Of a stretch of 64,000 nt of DNA, positions 49,255-57,853 are shown in pieces (the first letter of the stretch is position 1; every line of letters starts with the position of its first letter). The DNA comes from UBA1240 sp045599185 (lineage in GTDB: Bacteria > Spirochaetota > Spirochaetia > Treponematales > Treponemataceae). Location: positions 1 to 64,000 of the forward strand of contig JAZRVO010000016.1 of NCBI GenBank assembly GCA_045599185.1. The letters are read 5' to 3'. The notes under the pieces were generated by a model, which had not been told where the DNA came from, ran no database searches, and saw nothing but the letters and a program-made list of their open reading frames with translations. Both the position numbers and the translations under genes were made by a program.

Positions 49255-51330
49255 TTAAATCTTAAAATCCTTAAGAATTTCAAGCATTTTTTCCATGTTA
49301 GATTCAACGCCAAAAGCCGTTTCTTTTACCGCATCTGCCGACCGGCTGATTTTAACGGCACCTTCGGACATTCCTTCCATTGAAGCGTTGATTGTGGAAG
49401 TAATGCCGCCAACGTCAATAATTTTCTTATCAAGCTCTTCCATGGAAGCCTTGCTGTTTTCAACTTTAGAAAGAATGTCCTGAGATTCGTTAGAAAGCTC
49501 ATTCAAAGACTTGTTAATGTCCTGCGTTCCAACATTCTGTTCTTCCATTGACGATTTTATTTCGTCAATCAGCGGCGTTACGGTTTTTGCAGATTCCGTA
49601 ATTTCGTAAAAAGCCGTTACAAGCGCCGCGCCAGCTTCCGAGGCAGAATGAATGGTTTTCTGAATGGTCTTAATCTGTTCCGCAATCTGGTGCGACTGTG
49701 TACTAGAAGTTTCTGCCAGTTTTCGAATTTCGTCAGAAACAACAGAAAAACCTTTACCCGATTCACCGGCATGGGCAGCTTCAATTGCCGCGTTCATTGC
49801 AAGAAGGTTCGTCTGTGAAGCGATGCTTGCAATAACAATGTTTGCGTCGTTAAGGGTTTTAGAAGTCTGTTCAATTTCAGCAATTGCCTTTTTAATTGCG
49901 TCGTTTGCAACCTGGCCGTTTTTAATGTCGCTAATAAGCTTGTTGAACGAAGTGTTCATATTGTTAACATTGTTTGTTACGGAATAAGTGTTGCCTGCAA
50001 TTTCATTTACGGTTGCCGCAGTTTCCTGAAGTTCGCCCGTAAAATTATTGATTTTTGAAAGCACATCGGACAAAGTCATCTGCTGTGCCTTCGCAGATTC
50101 AAGCACGCCCTGTGTATGCTGGGCCTGAATGTTGGACTGATTCTGCACGTGCTGAACGTTGCCTGAAATTTTATTTACCGCATTTGAAGAATCTTCGGCG
50201 GTAAGTTTCATCGTGTCAACGGCACTTACAATTCCCTTGGTTTCTTCATTTACGTTCTTAATAATCAGCTGAAGGCGTTCCATAAACTTGTTGAAGTTCT
50301 GCGAAATTCTTCCAAGTTCGTCCTTTGACCTTGAAGGTAGCCTGAACGACAAATCCATTTCGCCATTCGCCAGTTCCTGCGTAGAATGTTCCAGCTGATG
50401 CAGCGGACCTTTTACGATAAACATAAGAACTGCAACAACGGAAGCAATTTCGATAAGCATCATTACCAAAATAATTGACGTTATGAGATTTGAAAAAACC
50501 GAATTCATTGACTTGATGCCGTCAGCAGAAAGGTTGATTACAATCCAGAAAGGGTCTGTCATTGTAGAAATATTTTCTTTAACCCGGAATGCATGGCGGT
50601 AAATGCCGGCTTTTCCGTCAATTGTCGTGGCTTCATCATCTTTCTGCATTGCGTCCCAAAATGCCGGGGGAATTTCGCTGCCGGCTTCGTCTGCAACAGA
50701 AGATGCCATAACTTTGCCGTCACCTGCAAGGCAAATTGAATCGCAACCAATAACCCGGGCAACGTCCTTAAGGTGAACGGCTGAAAGCGGAAGCATGACC
50801 TTGGTAACGACAGGTTTCCCAATAATCCTGCATTCTTCTTCCGTCCAGCAGTAGTTCATCATAATTGCGGTCATTCCGTATTCTGCGTGGCAGGTGAAAT
50901 AATAGGAAGATTTTTTTGAATTGTAGCATTCCAGAACATCGTCAACACGGTTTGTGCCTGAAGTAAATGAAAGGCACTGGTCTGCGTTCAAAAGAATCGT
51001 ATCGTTTCCGCTGATTTCGTAAATGCCTACATCAAATGCGCCGGAAGTTTTTTTGGAAATATCCGTCAAATCCCTGACAAGATTTTCTCTGTGCGATTCG
51101 TCAGCATAGGCTGCCATTTGCAGCATTCCTTTGTATTCTTCTACAAACTTGTTAAACTGCAAATCGCCGATGAAAGTTAAGGCGGACTGATGATTTGAAA
51201 GATCTTTGTAAATGTTTGAAATGTTTTTTTTGGTAATTGTGCTTGAAATGCCTAATGCTATGAAAACACCGGCAAATGTTGTAAGAATAAACGGTAATAA
51301 AATCTTAACAAAAATTGTTGATTTTCTCAT
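49255..51330 (-). CDS. methyl-accepting chemotaxis protein
   Basis: 691 residues. First helix at residues 9-30, a periplasmic sensor domain of about 250 residues, a second helix near 280-305, HAMP (GPLHQLEHSTQELANGEMD), then a long coiled coil with the signalling tip IASIASQTNLLAMNAAIEAA followed by HAGESGKGFSVVSDEIRKLAE. The sensor domain is unusually rich in cysteines (about eight), which suggests a redox or disulfide-stabilised fold. It signals to CheA/CheW. No chemotaxis partner is encoded nearby. Confidence 0.95.
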   Translation of the reverse strand: MRKSTIFVKILLPFILTTFAGVFIALGISSTITKKNISNIYKDLSNHQSALTFIGDLQFNKFVEEYKGMLQMAAYADESHRENLVRDLTDISKKTSGAFDVGIYEISGNDTILLNADQCLSFTSGTNRVDDVLECYNSKKSSYYFTCHAEYGMTAIMMNYCWTEEECRIIGKPVVTKVMLPLSAVHLKDVARVIGCDSICLAGDGKVMASSVADEAGSEIPPAFWDAMQKDDEATTIDGKAGIYRHAFRVKENISTMTDPFWIVINLSADGIKSMNSVFSNLITSIILVMMLIEIASVVAVLMFIVKGPLHQLEHSTQELANGEMDLSFRLPSRSKDELGRISQNFNKFMERLQLIIKNVNEETKGIVSAVDTMKLTAEDSSNAVNKISGNVQHVQNQSNIQAQHTQGVLESAKAQQMTLSDVLSKINNFTGELQETAATVNEIAGNTYSVTNNVNNMNTSFNKLISDIKNGQVANDAIKKAIAEIEQTSKTLNDANIVIASIASQTNLLAMNAAIEAAHAGESGKGFSVVSDEIRKLAETSSTQSHQIAEQIKTIQKTIHSASEAGAALVTAFYEITESAKTVTPLIDEIKSSMEEQNVGTQDINKSLNELSNESQDILSKVENSKASMEELDKKIIDVGGITSTINASMEGMSEGAVKISRSADAVKETAFGVESNMEKMLEILKDFKI

Positions 51331-51363
51331 TTTGCACCCCGTAAAACAAATGACAGTTAACAG

Positions 51364-51393
51364 ATTATAACAATGTTTTATTTATTCTGCAAA
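51364..51393 (-). promoter_or_regulatory. candidate promoter of the chemoreceptor gene
   Basis: Minus strand: TTTGCA (plus 51388-51393), an 18-base spacer and a perfect TATAAT (plus 51364-51369), 33 bases before the start codon. A sigma-28 pattern (TAAA-N15-GCCGATAA) is not seen. Confidence 0.5.
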
Positions 51394-51529
51394 TTATTTT
51401 ACTTTGTACAGATAAGTTTAAATTGAATTTTCCGTAAATTTTCTTTCAAAAAATGCAAAATATTCAATTTTTAACCTGCCCGGTGAAAAAAAAACAAAAA
51501 AAGCTTTTAAGGCGGTTTTTATAAAATCA

Positions 51530-51985
51530 TCAGTTCTCTAGCTGAATTACGTAATCGTACCAGTCGCCTGCGTCTTTTTCGCTTACCGGGTTTTTTATGC
51601 ATATACCGGCCTGCTTTACGCTTTCAGCAGTGCCGCTTATAAGCGGATGCCAAGGCGGCAACGGTTTGCCTGCTGCCAAAAGCCGATAGGCGCAGGTTTG
51701 CGGCAGCCATTTAAAGTGCCTTATTGATTTTTTGTCCAGTTTTACGCATTCAGCTTGAAGGCTGAAACGGCTGGCGTAATTTTTGCAGCGGCAGGTCTGG
51801 GTATCAAGCAAATCGCATGCTATGCGCGTGTTTAGTATTTTTTTATTCCATAAATAGCCGTCTACAATTTTTCTGTAGCAGCAAAGTCCGCAGCCGTCGC
51901 ACAATGCTTCCCATTCGGCGTCGTTCATTTCGGAAAGTTTTTTTGTTTTCCAGAACTCTGGTAAAATTTCTGTTTTTTCGTCCAT
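51530..51985 (-). CDS. YcgN/UPF0260 cysteine-cluster protein
   Basis: 151 residues. LCDGCGLCCYRKIVD at the N-terminus and the CDLLDTQTCRCKNY segment are the UPF0260/YcgN motifs, which probably bind Fe-S or zinc. LPQTCAYRLLAAGKPLPPWHPL continues the family pattern. Its function is unknown; relatives are close to YkgJ-type cluster proteins. The start has only a weak ribosome site. Confidence 0.85.
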   Translation of the reverse strand: MDEKTEILPEFWKTKKLSEMNDAEWEALCDGCGLCCYRKIVDGYLWNKKILNTRIACDLLDTQTCRCKNYASRFSLQAECVKLDKKSIRHFKWLPQTCAYRLLAAGKPLPPWHPLISGTAESVKQAGICIKNPVSEKDAGDWYDYVIQLEN

Positions 51986-52000
51986 CTGGTGAATCCATTA

Positions 52001-52104
52001 AAAAAGCCTTTCCGCCAAAAAAAGCAGAAAGGCTTTTAACAGTTATCTGTTAATCTGTAAGCATTTGCTTAAAAGCCCGGCATTTTTAACGGTTCTGGGC
52101 TTTT
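52001..52104 (-). terminator. tandem terminators of the fumarate-reductase operon
   Basis: Two hairpins: AAAAGCCTTTC/GAAAGGCTTTT (52001-52038) and AAAAGCCC/GGGCTTTT (52071-52104). Both lie within 110 bases of the flavoprotein stop at 52112 and mark the end of the long minus-strand operon. Confidence 0.8.
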
Positions 52105-52111
52105 CAGGCAT

Positions 52112-53758
52112 TCATTTGCTTGCACCTGGGAATGGTGATTTTTCAAATTCCTTGTTTCCGTGGGTGTAGCTTGGAAGAACTTTTGGAGAAACAGCATCGC
52201 CGTTAATTCCGGCAGCTGCTCTTTCTTTTTCAAATGCTGTTACATGGTCAAGGTTCATTTTTGCAGTGTCAGCCATTGTGATGTTTGCAAACATTTTACC
52301 TGCTTCAATACCAGCTTCGCGGCCAAATACAACAACGTCCAAAAGTGAGTTACCCATCAGGCGGTTTGTTCCGTGAACACCACCAGAAGCTTCACCGGCA
52401 ACGAGAAGGTTTCCAACGTTTGTATGACATGTTTTGTCAATTTCTACACCACCGTTCTGGTAGTGAAGTGTCGGGTAAACCAAAATCGGTTCCTTGCGGA
52501 TGTCAATTCCGTATTTGATGAACATGTTGTACATGGCAGGAATTGATTTAAGGATTGTTCCTTCACCGTGAATCATTTCAATCATTGGAGTATCCAGCCA
52601 AACAGCAGGCTGAACATCGTTGTCAACACCACGGCCGTTGCGAACTTCCTTAATGATACCAGAAGCGTTTACGTCGCGTGTTTCAAGAGGGTGAATGTAA
52701 ACTTCGCCGTCTTTGTTGATAAGTTTTGCACCAAGTGAGCGAACTTTTTCTGTTACCAGTTTTCCCAAAATCTGGGTTGGGTAAGCAGCACCGGTCGGGT
52801 GATACTGCAAAGAATCCTGATACAAAAGTTTTGCACCAGCACGGTAAGCCATTACCAAACCGTCAGCAGTTGCACCGTAGTGGTTAGAAGTTGGGAAACC
52901 CTGATAGTGCATGCGGCCTGCACCACCTGTAGCAATAATTACAACTTTTGCTTTTGCAATGCGAACTTCGCCTGTTTCTACGTTCAGAAGAACTGCACCA
53001 CATGCGTTGCCTTTGTCATCTTTGATGATTTCAATTGCAGCAGTAAAGTCTACAACTGTAATCTGATCCGGGCGGTTCAAAACTTCGTCGCGGAGTGTGC
53101 GCATGATTTCTGCACCAGAGTAGTCTTTACAAGCGTGCATTCTTTTGCGGCTTGTACCGCCACCGTGGGTAGTAACCATTGTACCGTCTGCTTCCTTGTC
53201 AAATTCAACGCCAAGTTCGTTAAGCCATTTGATACATTTTGGTGCTTTGTTTACCAGTGTGTAAACCAGTTCCGGTTTTCCGTCAAAGTGACCGCCACCG
53301 AAACAGTCAAGATAGTGCTGAGCCGGGCTGTCGTTTGGTTTGTCAGCAGCCTGAATACCGCCTTCTGCCATCATTGTGTTTGCATCACCGATGCGGAGTT
53401 TTGTAGCCAAAAGAACTTTTGCACCGGCTTCGCTTGCCATGATAGCAGCAGAAGAACCTGCACCGCCGCCACCGATTACGAGAACATCGGTTTCGTAGTC
53501 AACGTGTGTCAGGTCAATGTGTTCCGGTTCAATGCGTGGTTTAGCCTGAAGCATTGCAACCAGTTCGATTGGTGCTTTCTGACCTTTGTTTGGACCGATT
53601 TTCAGTTCTTCAAACTGGCTTGTAATGCGGTCCGGATGATATTCTTTCAAAATTTCGTCTTTTTCATCTGCTGTAAGACGAGCATGTTCAAATTTAAGGT
53701 TTGCTTCACGTTTTTCTGCAACAATTTTTGCTGCATCATCAAGGTAATTTCCGTACAT
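52112..53758 (-). CDS. frdA: soluble fumarate reductase/succinate dehydrogenase-type flavoprotein
   Basis: 548 residues. FAD motif VLVIGGGGAGSSAAIMASEAG starts near residue 92; GGIQAA, the HPTG active-site motif (near 318) and SGGVHGTNRLMGNSLLDV are the FrdA/SdhA/NadB signature. The histidine that binds FAD covalently in canonical SdhA/FrdA (SHTxxAxGG) is replaced: GDANTMMAEGG, so FAD is probably non-covalent. No membrane helix and no anchor genes are present. In this operon it would reduce fumarate to succinate, taking electrons through the upstream Fe-S subunit from Hdr/Flx. Succinate oxidation cannot be excluded. Confidence 0.85.
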   Translation of the reverse strand: MYGNYLDDAAKIVAEKREANLKFEHARLTADEKDEILKEYHPDRITSQFEELKIGPNKGQKAPIELVAMLQAKPRIEPEHIDLTHVDYETDVLVIGGGGAGSSAAIMASEAGAKVLLATKLRIGDANTMMAEGGIQAADKPNDSPAQHYLDCFGGGHFDGKPELVYTLVNKAPKCIKWLNELGVEFDKEADGTMVTTHGGGTSRKRMHACKDYSGAEIMRTLRDEVLNRPDQITVVDFTAAIEIIKDDKGNACGAVLLNVETGEVRIAKAKVVIIATGGAGRMHYQGFPTSNHYGATADGLVMAYRAGAKLLYQDSLQYHPTGAAYPTQILGKLVTEKVRSLGAKLINKDGEVYIHPLETRDVNASGIIKEVRNGRGVDNDVQPAVWLDTPMIEMIHGEGTILKSIPAMYNMFIKYGIDIRKEPILVYPTLHYQNGGVEIDKTCHTNVGNLLVAGEASGGVHGTNRLMGNSLLDVVVFGREAGIEAGKMFANITMADTAKMNLDHVTAFEKERAAAGINGDAVSPKVLPSYTHGNKEFEKSPFPGASK

Positions 53759-53772
53759 TGTTCGTCTCCTTA

Positions 53773-54453
53773 TTATTTTTCGATGTCGCGGTTGTTGTAC
53801 AATTCTTTGATTTCAGCCAGCGGCTTGTTCATGATGTTCTGAATCATTTCTTCAAGTTTGCCAGAATCAATTTCTTCAACACGGTCAATCAGGTGCTGTG
53901 TCTGCGGCTGAATGTATTTACCATTCAGGCGGCGTGCAAGTTCTGCAACCTGCGGGTGGCTGATTCCTGCCGGACAGCGGCTAGAACAGCATCCGCACAT
54001 TACGCAGTCAAACGAAAGGTCTGCACATTTTGCAAAATCGCCGCGCTGTGCGTAAGCGATGTACTGCATTGTGTTAAGGCTTTGCGGACAGGCACGTGTA
54101 CAGGCGTTACAGCCAACGCATGAATAGATTTCAGGATAAAGCTGCATCATAACAGCCTGTTCCGGCTTCATGTTGTTGATGTCGTAAACCTGTTTTACCA
54201 GCGGGAAGAAAGGCAAAGTTGCAATGTACATGTCATTTTCAACTTTTTTAGAACATGCAAGACAAGTCTGAAGCTGGTTTGTACCTTTAATGCGGTAAAT
54301 TGTTGCACAAGCACCGCAGAAACCGTTGCGGCAGCCGCAACCACGTTTAAGCTGGTAACCGGCATATTCCATAGCGTTCATAATTGTAAGTTCTGCCGGA
54401 ACTTCGTATTTTTTGCCAAAAATATAAATGGTGGCCATTTCTTTATCTGCCAT
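53773..54453 (-). CDS. frdB: Fe-S subunit of the fumarate reductase-type pair
   Basis: 226 residues. Residues 1-75 form a plant-type [2Fe-2S] domain (CGCRNGFCGACATIYRI, CLAC). Two [4Fe-4S]-type groups follow: CVGCNACTRACP and CVMCGCCSSRCP. The second half resembles HdrC/GlpC-type ferredoxin domains more than a classical SdhB, which has CxxCxxC...; this is what one expects if it passes electrons between Hdr/Flx and the flavoprotein. It is encoded 14 bases upstream of frdA. A leader hairpin separates it from flxA. Confidence 0.8.
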   Translation of the reverse strand: MADKEMATIYIFGKKYEVPAELTIMNAMEYAGYQLKRGCGCRNGFCGACATIYRIKGTNQLQTCLACSKKVENDMYIATLPFFPLVKQVYDINNMKPEQAVMMQLYPEIYSCVGCNACTRACPQSLNTMQYIAYAQRGDFAKCADLSFDCVMCGCCSSRCPAGISHPQVAELARRLNGKYIQPQTQHLIDRVEEIDSGKLEEMIQNIMNKPLAEIKELYNNRDIEK

Positions 54454-54526
54454 TTTAGTCTCCTAAACAGCGCCGCAAAGGGCGCTTAATAAGTAAGCAA
54501 GTCCTGAGAGCTTTCGTAAGAAAACC

Positions 54527-54556
54527 CTCAGAAAAATCACCGGGAAAGGCGATTTT
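54527..54556 (-). terminator. possible attenuator between flxA and frdB
   Basis: Minus strand: AAAATCGCC, a 6-base loop and GGTGATTTT (one G-T pair), followed by T residues; a second hairpin (CTGAG/CTCAG) and GCGCC/GGCGC follow before the frdB start at 54453. The 108-base gap is the only sizeable one in the operon. Confidence 0.45.
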
Positions 54557-54561
54557 GTTGA

Positions 54562-55392
54562 CTAATACTCTGGTGGAAGTTCACCCAACTGGTCAAAGCT
54601 GAATACCGGGCCGTCTTTACAAACGAATTTGTCACCGATATTACATCTTCCGCATTTACCAATACCGCACTTCATGCGCATTTCCATTGTGGTAAAAATC
54701 TGATTATCCTTAAATCCAAGGTCTTTCAGGATTTTCAGCGACATGTGGATAAGGATTGGCGGACCACACATGATGACTGTCATGCCTGCATCAGGCTTAA
54801 GTTCGGTGATGTACGGAGGAACAAATCCAACGTGTCCGTCCCAGCCTTCTTCTGCACGGTCAATCGTAATGTCAATCGAACAGTTCGGCTGTTTTTTCCA
54901 TACGTTCTGCATTTCGTCAAGGCGAACAAGGTCTGCCTTAGAACGTGCACCATAAATAACCTGAATTTTTCCGTAATTGTCGCGTTTGTCCATCATGTAG
55001 TTAACTACAGAGTGAACCGGCGCAATACCAATACCACCGGCAATTACAAGAATGTCCTTACCTTTAAGTGCACCTTCAACCGGGAATCCGTTACCAATTG
55101 GTCCGCGAACTGCAATTTCCTGACCAACTTCAGCAGAGTGAAGCCATTCAGTAACGCATCCGCATTTCTTGATGGAGAATTCCATATAATCTTTGAGTGT
55201 CGGGCTTGATGTGATAGAAATCATACTTTCGCCAACACCAGGTACAATAAGCATTGCACATTGACCAGGAATATGTTCAAAGAGTTTTTTACCGTCTTTG
55301 CCAACTACACGGAAAGTTTTTACATCCGGAGTTTCCTGGCGAATATCAATAATTTTTCCTACGTAAGGAATAAATGATTCGTTATTTTCCAT
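54562..55392 (-). CDS. flxA: FAD/NAD(P)-binding oxidoreductase subunit (FlxA-like)
   Basis: 276 residues. The FNR-like module: RVVGKDGKKLFEHIPGQCAML (FAD), ILVIAGGIGIAPVHSVV (NAD), and a C-terminal [2Fe-2S] group MRMKCGIGKCGRCN...CKDGP as in PyrK/HydG. It belongs with NADH-oxidising subunits of bifurcating complexes (FlxA, HydG of sulfhydrogenase, NfnA). In this operon it is the NADH entry or exit point. GGAGG precedes the ATG. Confidence 0.85.
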   Translation of the reverse strand: MENNESFIPYVGKIIDIRQETPDVKTFRVVGKDGKKLFEHIPGQCAMLIVPGVGESMISITSSPTLKDYMEFSIKKCGCVTEWLHSAEVGQEIAVRGPIGNGFPVEGALKGKDILVIAGGIGIAPVHSVVNYMMDKRDNYGKIQVIYGARSKADLVRLDEMQNVWKKQPNCSIDITIDRAEEGWDGHVGFVPPYITELKPDAGMTVIMCGPPILIHMSLKILKDLGFKDNQIFTTMEMRMKCGIGKCGRCNIGDKFVCKDGPVFSFDQLGELPPEY

Positions 55393-55404
55393 TGGTTCCT
55401 CCGC

Positions 55405-56436
55405 CTACTCTTCCGATTCGTTATAAGCTTTAATAACTTTAACAATGTTCATGTTAACCGGGCAGCTTTCAAGACAGCGGCCACAGCCTACGCATGCAAA
55501 TACGTTTTCGTGTGCCATCGGGTAATACATAAGTTTATGCATAAAGCGCTGGCGGCTGCGTTCTTTCTGTGTATGGCGCGGGTTTTCTGCTGCCATCTGC
55601 GTAAAGTCGTTGTACATACAGCTGTCCCAGCAGCGAACCTGTTCAACACTTCCGTCGTTTTTCTTAAAGTCGCGTACGTCGAAACACATGCATGTTGGAC
55701 AAACGTAGGTACAGGTTCCGCAGCCCAGACAGGCTTCAGAAATCTGATCCCAAACTTTAGAGTTGAACATTTTAAGCATTTCGTGCTTTTCAAGCTTAGA
55801 CAAATCAAGGTGTGCAAAAGGCAGTTTTTCAACTTTTTCAGCAATCTGCTTTTTGCATTCTTCAACAGCTTTTGCATCGCCGTCTGCCAGAACACCCTTA
55901 ACGGCTTCAATCAAAGCCTTGCCTTTTTCGGTATTGGCTTCAAAATAGAATTTTCCGTCAGCTTTCCAGCAGCTTACGTCGCCGGCCGGGTTTGCAGCGT
56001 CAATTTTGTAGGTTGAACAGAAACAGTTCTGAGCCGGTTCGTTACAGGCCAGTGTAATTACTGTTCCGTGTTCACGGCGGTTTTTGTAGTAAGTATCAAC
56101 CGGTGTCATGTTAAGGTAAACGGCATCAATAACTTCAAAACTTTTTGCGTCGCAGGCACGAACACCAAATACTACAAAGTCTTCAACGTCTTTGCGCGGG
56201 TCTTCAACAACAATTTCTTTACCGTTCACCTTGTAGTTTACAAGGCGTTCAGCTTTTGGAAAGAAAAAGTCTTTTGCAGAACGAACTGTTTTCAGTTCTT
56301 CTGACAGAACCTTGCCTTTTTCCCACAGTTCAAAGTTTGCTTTTTTTGAACTGTTTGTTACAGGCAAATATAATTTCTGTTTTGAAGCAACGGCTTCAAA
56401 AAATGAATCAATTTTTTCAACTGGAAGGCAATACAT
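55405..56436 (-). CDS. flxB: 4Fe-4S dicluster subunit (FlxB/HydB-like)
   Basis: 343 residues. The first 220 residues match the HydB/AsrA-like domain; the cysteine motifs CLGCGTCTYVCPTCMC and CVGCGRCLESCP hold two [4Fe-4S] clusters. It connects FlxA with the other Fe-S subunits. Its start overlaps the stop of the next gene upstream by one base (TAATG). Confidence 0.8.
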   Translation of the reverse strand: MYCLPVEKIDSFFEAVASKQKLYLPVTNSSKKANFELWEKGKVLSEELKTVRSAKDFFFPKAERLVNYKVNGKEIVVEDPRKDVEDFVVFGVRACDAKSFEVIDAVYLNMTPVDTYYKNRREHGTVITLACNEPAQNCFCSTYKIDAANPAGDVSCWKADGKFYFEANTEKGKALIEAVKGVLADGDAKAVEECKKQIAEKVEKLPFAHLDLSKLEKHEMLKMFNSKVWDQISEACLGCGTCTYVCPTCMCFDVRDFKKNDGSVEQVRCWDSCMYNDFTQMAAENPRHTQKERSRQRFMHKLMYYPMAHENVFACVGCGRCLESCPVNMNIVKVIKAYNESEE

Positions 56437-57419
56437 TATTTGTCACCCCCTTCTTGAGAACGATCGTAAACAATGCTTGGTTCTGCATCGCCTTCGGTGA
56501 AGGTAAGCATCGGCGGCTTTGTTTCCATATCGCTACCGGCAATGTACGGTCCGTAAATCTCGTTAATGTCTTTAATGAACTTGCGGTTAAGCAGGTGAAG
56601 CGGAATGTGTTCCGGACAAACGCGTGAACATTCACCGCAGTCGGTACAGCGGCCGGCAACGTGCCATGCACGGATGATGTGGTACAGGCTTTCTTCAAAG
56701 CTAACCTGTGCAACTTTCTGCGACGTGTACATTGCATTGTTGTCAAATACACATTTTTCGCAGGTACATGCAGGACAGATGTCGCGGCAGGCGTTACAGC
56801 GGATACAGCGGCTGAATTCGTTTTTCCAGAATTCGTGGCGTTCATCGGCTGTCATTTTTTCAAGTTTTTCAACTTCGTCAAAACGCTTGCTGTCAAGCAA
56901 ATCGCCGTCGTCACCAACCAGTTCGTCATAAGTAACGTGCTTTTTAGATTTACAAACTGCACAGCGTTCTGCAATGTCGTTTGTTTCAGGGTCTTTCATT
57001 CCGTCGCAAGGAATTCCAACTACAACAACGTCATCGCGGGTAATGCGGTTTTCTTTTAAAAGTTCAGTAAAACTGTATGTGTCGCATGGTTTAAGGAACA
57101 CAAGAATTTTTTCTGACGGAATAGGAGCATCAACCGCGTTAGGGTCGCGCTGCTTTGCCATAGAGTTATTCATTCTTGTGGTACTTTTTTTAACTTCAAT
57201 TTCTCTTGTAAGTTTTACAAGGTATTTTGAAAGGTTTGCGCCACAGTTTTCGTTATATACAAAGTTCTTTTCAAGGTCTGCTGCATCGGCAAAAACTGAA
57301 GGAGTTACATCGTAATCGAAAAGACCTTTTCTCCAACCCACTACTTTCTGAACAGTTCCGTCAGCAAGTTTTGCTTTTGCGTTTTCAATAAGGGTTGAAG
57401 TTAATTTGTTGTCTTGCAT
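56436..57419 (-). CDS. flxC: Fe-S subunit (FlxC-like)
   Basis: 327 residues. N-terminal region with LVFLKPCDTYSF resembles the F420-hydrogenase beta-subunit (FrhB) fold; two clusters sit at CIRCNACRDICPACTCEKC and CTDCGECSRVCP. A second set of cysteines (GIPCDGM, CAVCKSKK) may hold another cluster. By order and content it is the FlxC equivalent. It overlaps flxD by 19 bases. Confidence 0.75.
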   Translation of the reverse strand: MQDNKLTSTLIENAKAKLADGTVQKVVGWRKGLFDYDVTPSVFADAADLEKNFVYNENCGANLSKYLVKLTREIEVKKSTTRMNNSMAKQRDPNAVDAPIPSEKILVFLKPCDTYSFTELLKENRITRDDVVVVGIPCDGMKDPETNDIAERCAVCKSKKHVTYDELVGDDGDLLDSKRFDEVEKLEKMTADERHEFWKNEFSRCIRCNACRDICPACTCEKCVFDNNAMYTSQKVAQVSFEESLYHIIRAWHVAGRCTDCGECSRVCPEHIPLHLLNRKFIKDINEIYGPYIAGSDMETKPPMLTFTEGDAEPSIVYDRSQEGGDK

Positions 57420-57853
57420 CTTACGTCCTCCAACTTTTTGTTTTCACCAAGTTCTGTAATCTGTGCAACAAAGTCGTTCATAATGCCTGCAAAACGAACG
57501 CCTTCGGCAGCAGAACACCATTCTACGCGTGTGCGGCCTTTTTCAATACCCAAGTAATCAAGCATAGAAAAAAGCAGTGTCATACGACGACGTGCAAAAT
57601 AGTTACCTGTTGAATAGTGGCAGTCGCCAGGGTGGCAGCCGCACAAAATAACACCATCAGCACCACGCTGAAATGCGCGCAAAATGAACATAGGGTTCAG
57701 GCGGCAAGAACATGGAATACGGATGATTTTTACGTTGGCAGGGTAATCCAGGCGGTTGTTACCGGCAAGGTCAGCACCTGCGTAAGAACACCAGTTACAG
57801 CAGAATGCTACGATTTTTGGTGTCCATTCTTTCTTTTCTGTTACATCGCTCAT
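57401..57853 (-). CDS. flxD: MvhD/FlxD-type [2Fe-2S] subunit
   Basis: 150 residues. Cysteine pattern CCNWCSYAGADLAG, IPCSCRLNP and CGCHPGDCHYSTGN is that of MvhD/FlxD, the small subunit that links NADH-side subunits to HdrA. It overlaps hdrA by 4 bases (ATGA), strong evidence for one complex. Confidence 0.9.
   Translation of the reverse strand: MSDVTEKKEWTPKIVAFCCNWCSYAGADLAGNNRLDYPANVKIIRIPCSCRLNPMFILRAFQRGADGVILCGCHPGDCHYSTGNYFARRRMTLLFSMLDYLGIEKGRTRVEWCSAAEGVRFAGIMNDFVAQITELGENKKLEDVRCKTTN

Noticed and set aside
52799..53842. 347-codon open frame on the plus strand opposite frdA
   Set aside because: It is Cys/Phe/Asn-rich, lacks a ribosome site and mirrors the codon use of the real minus-strand gene, whose lack of TTA/CTA/TCA codons leaves the opposite strand open.
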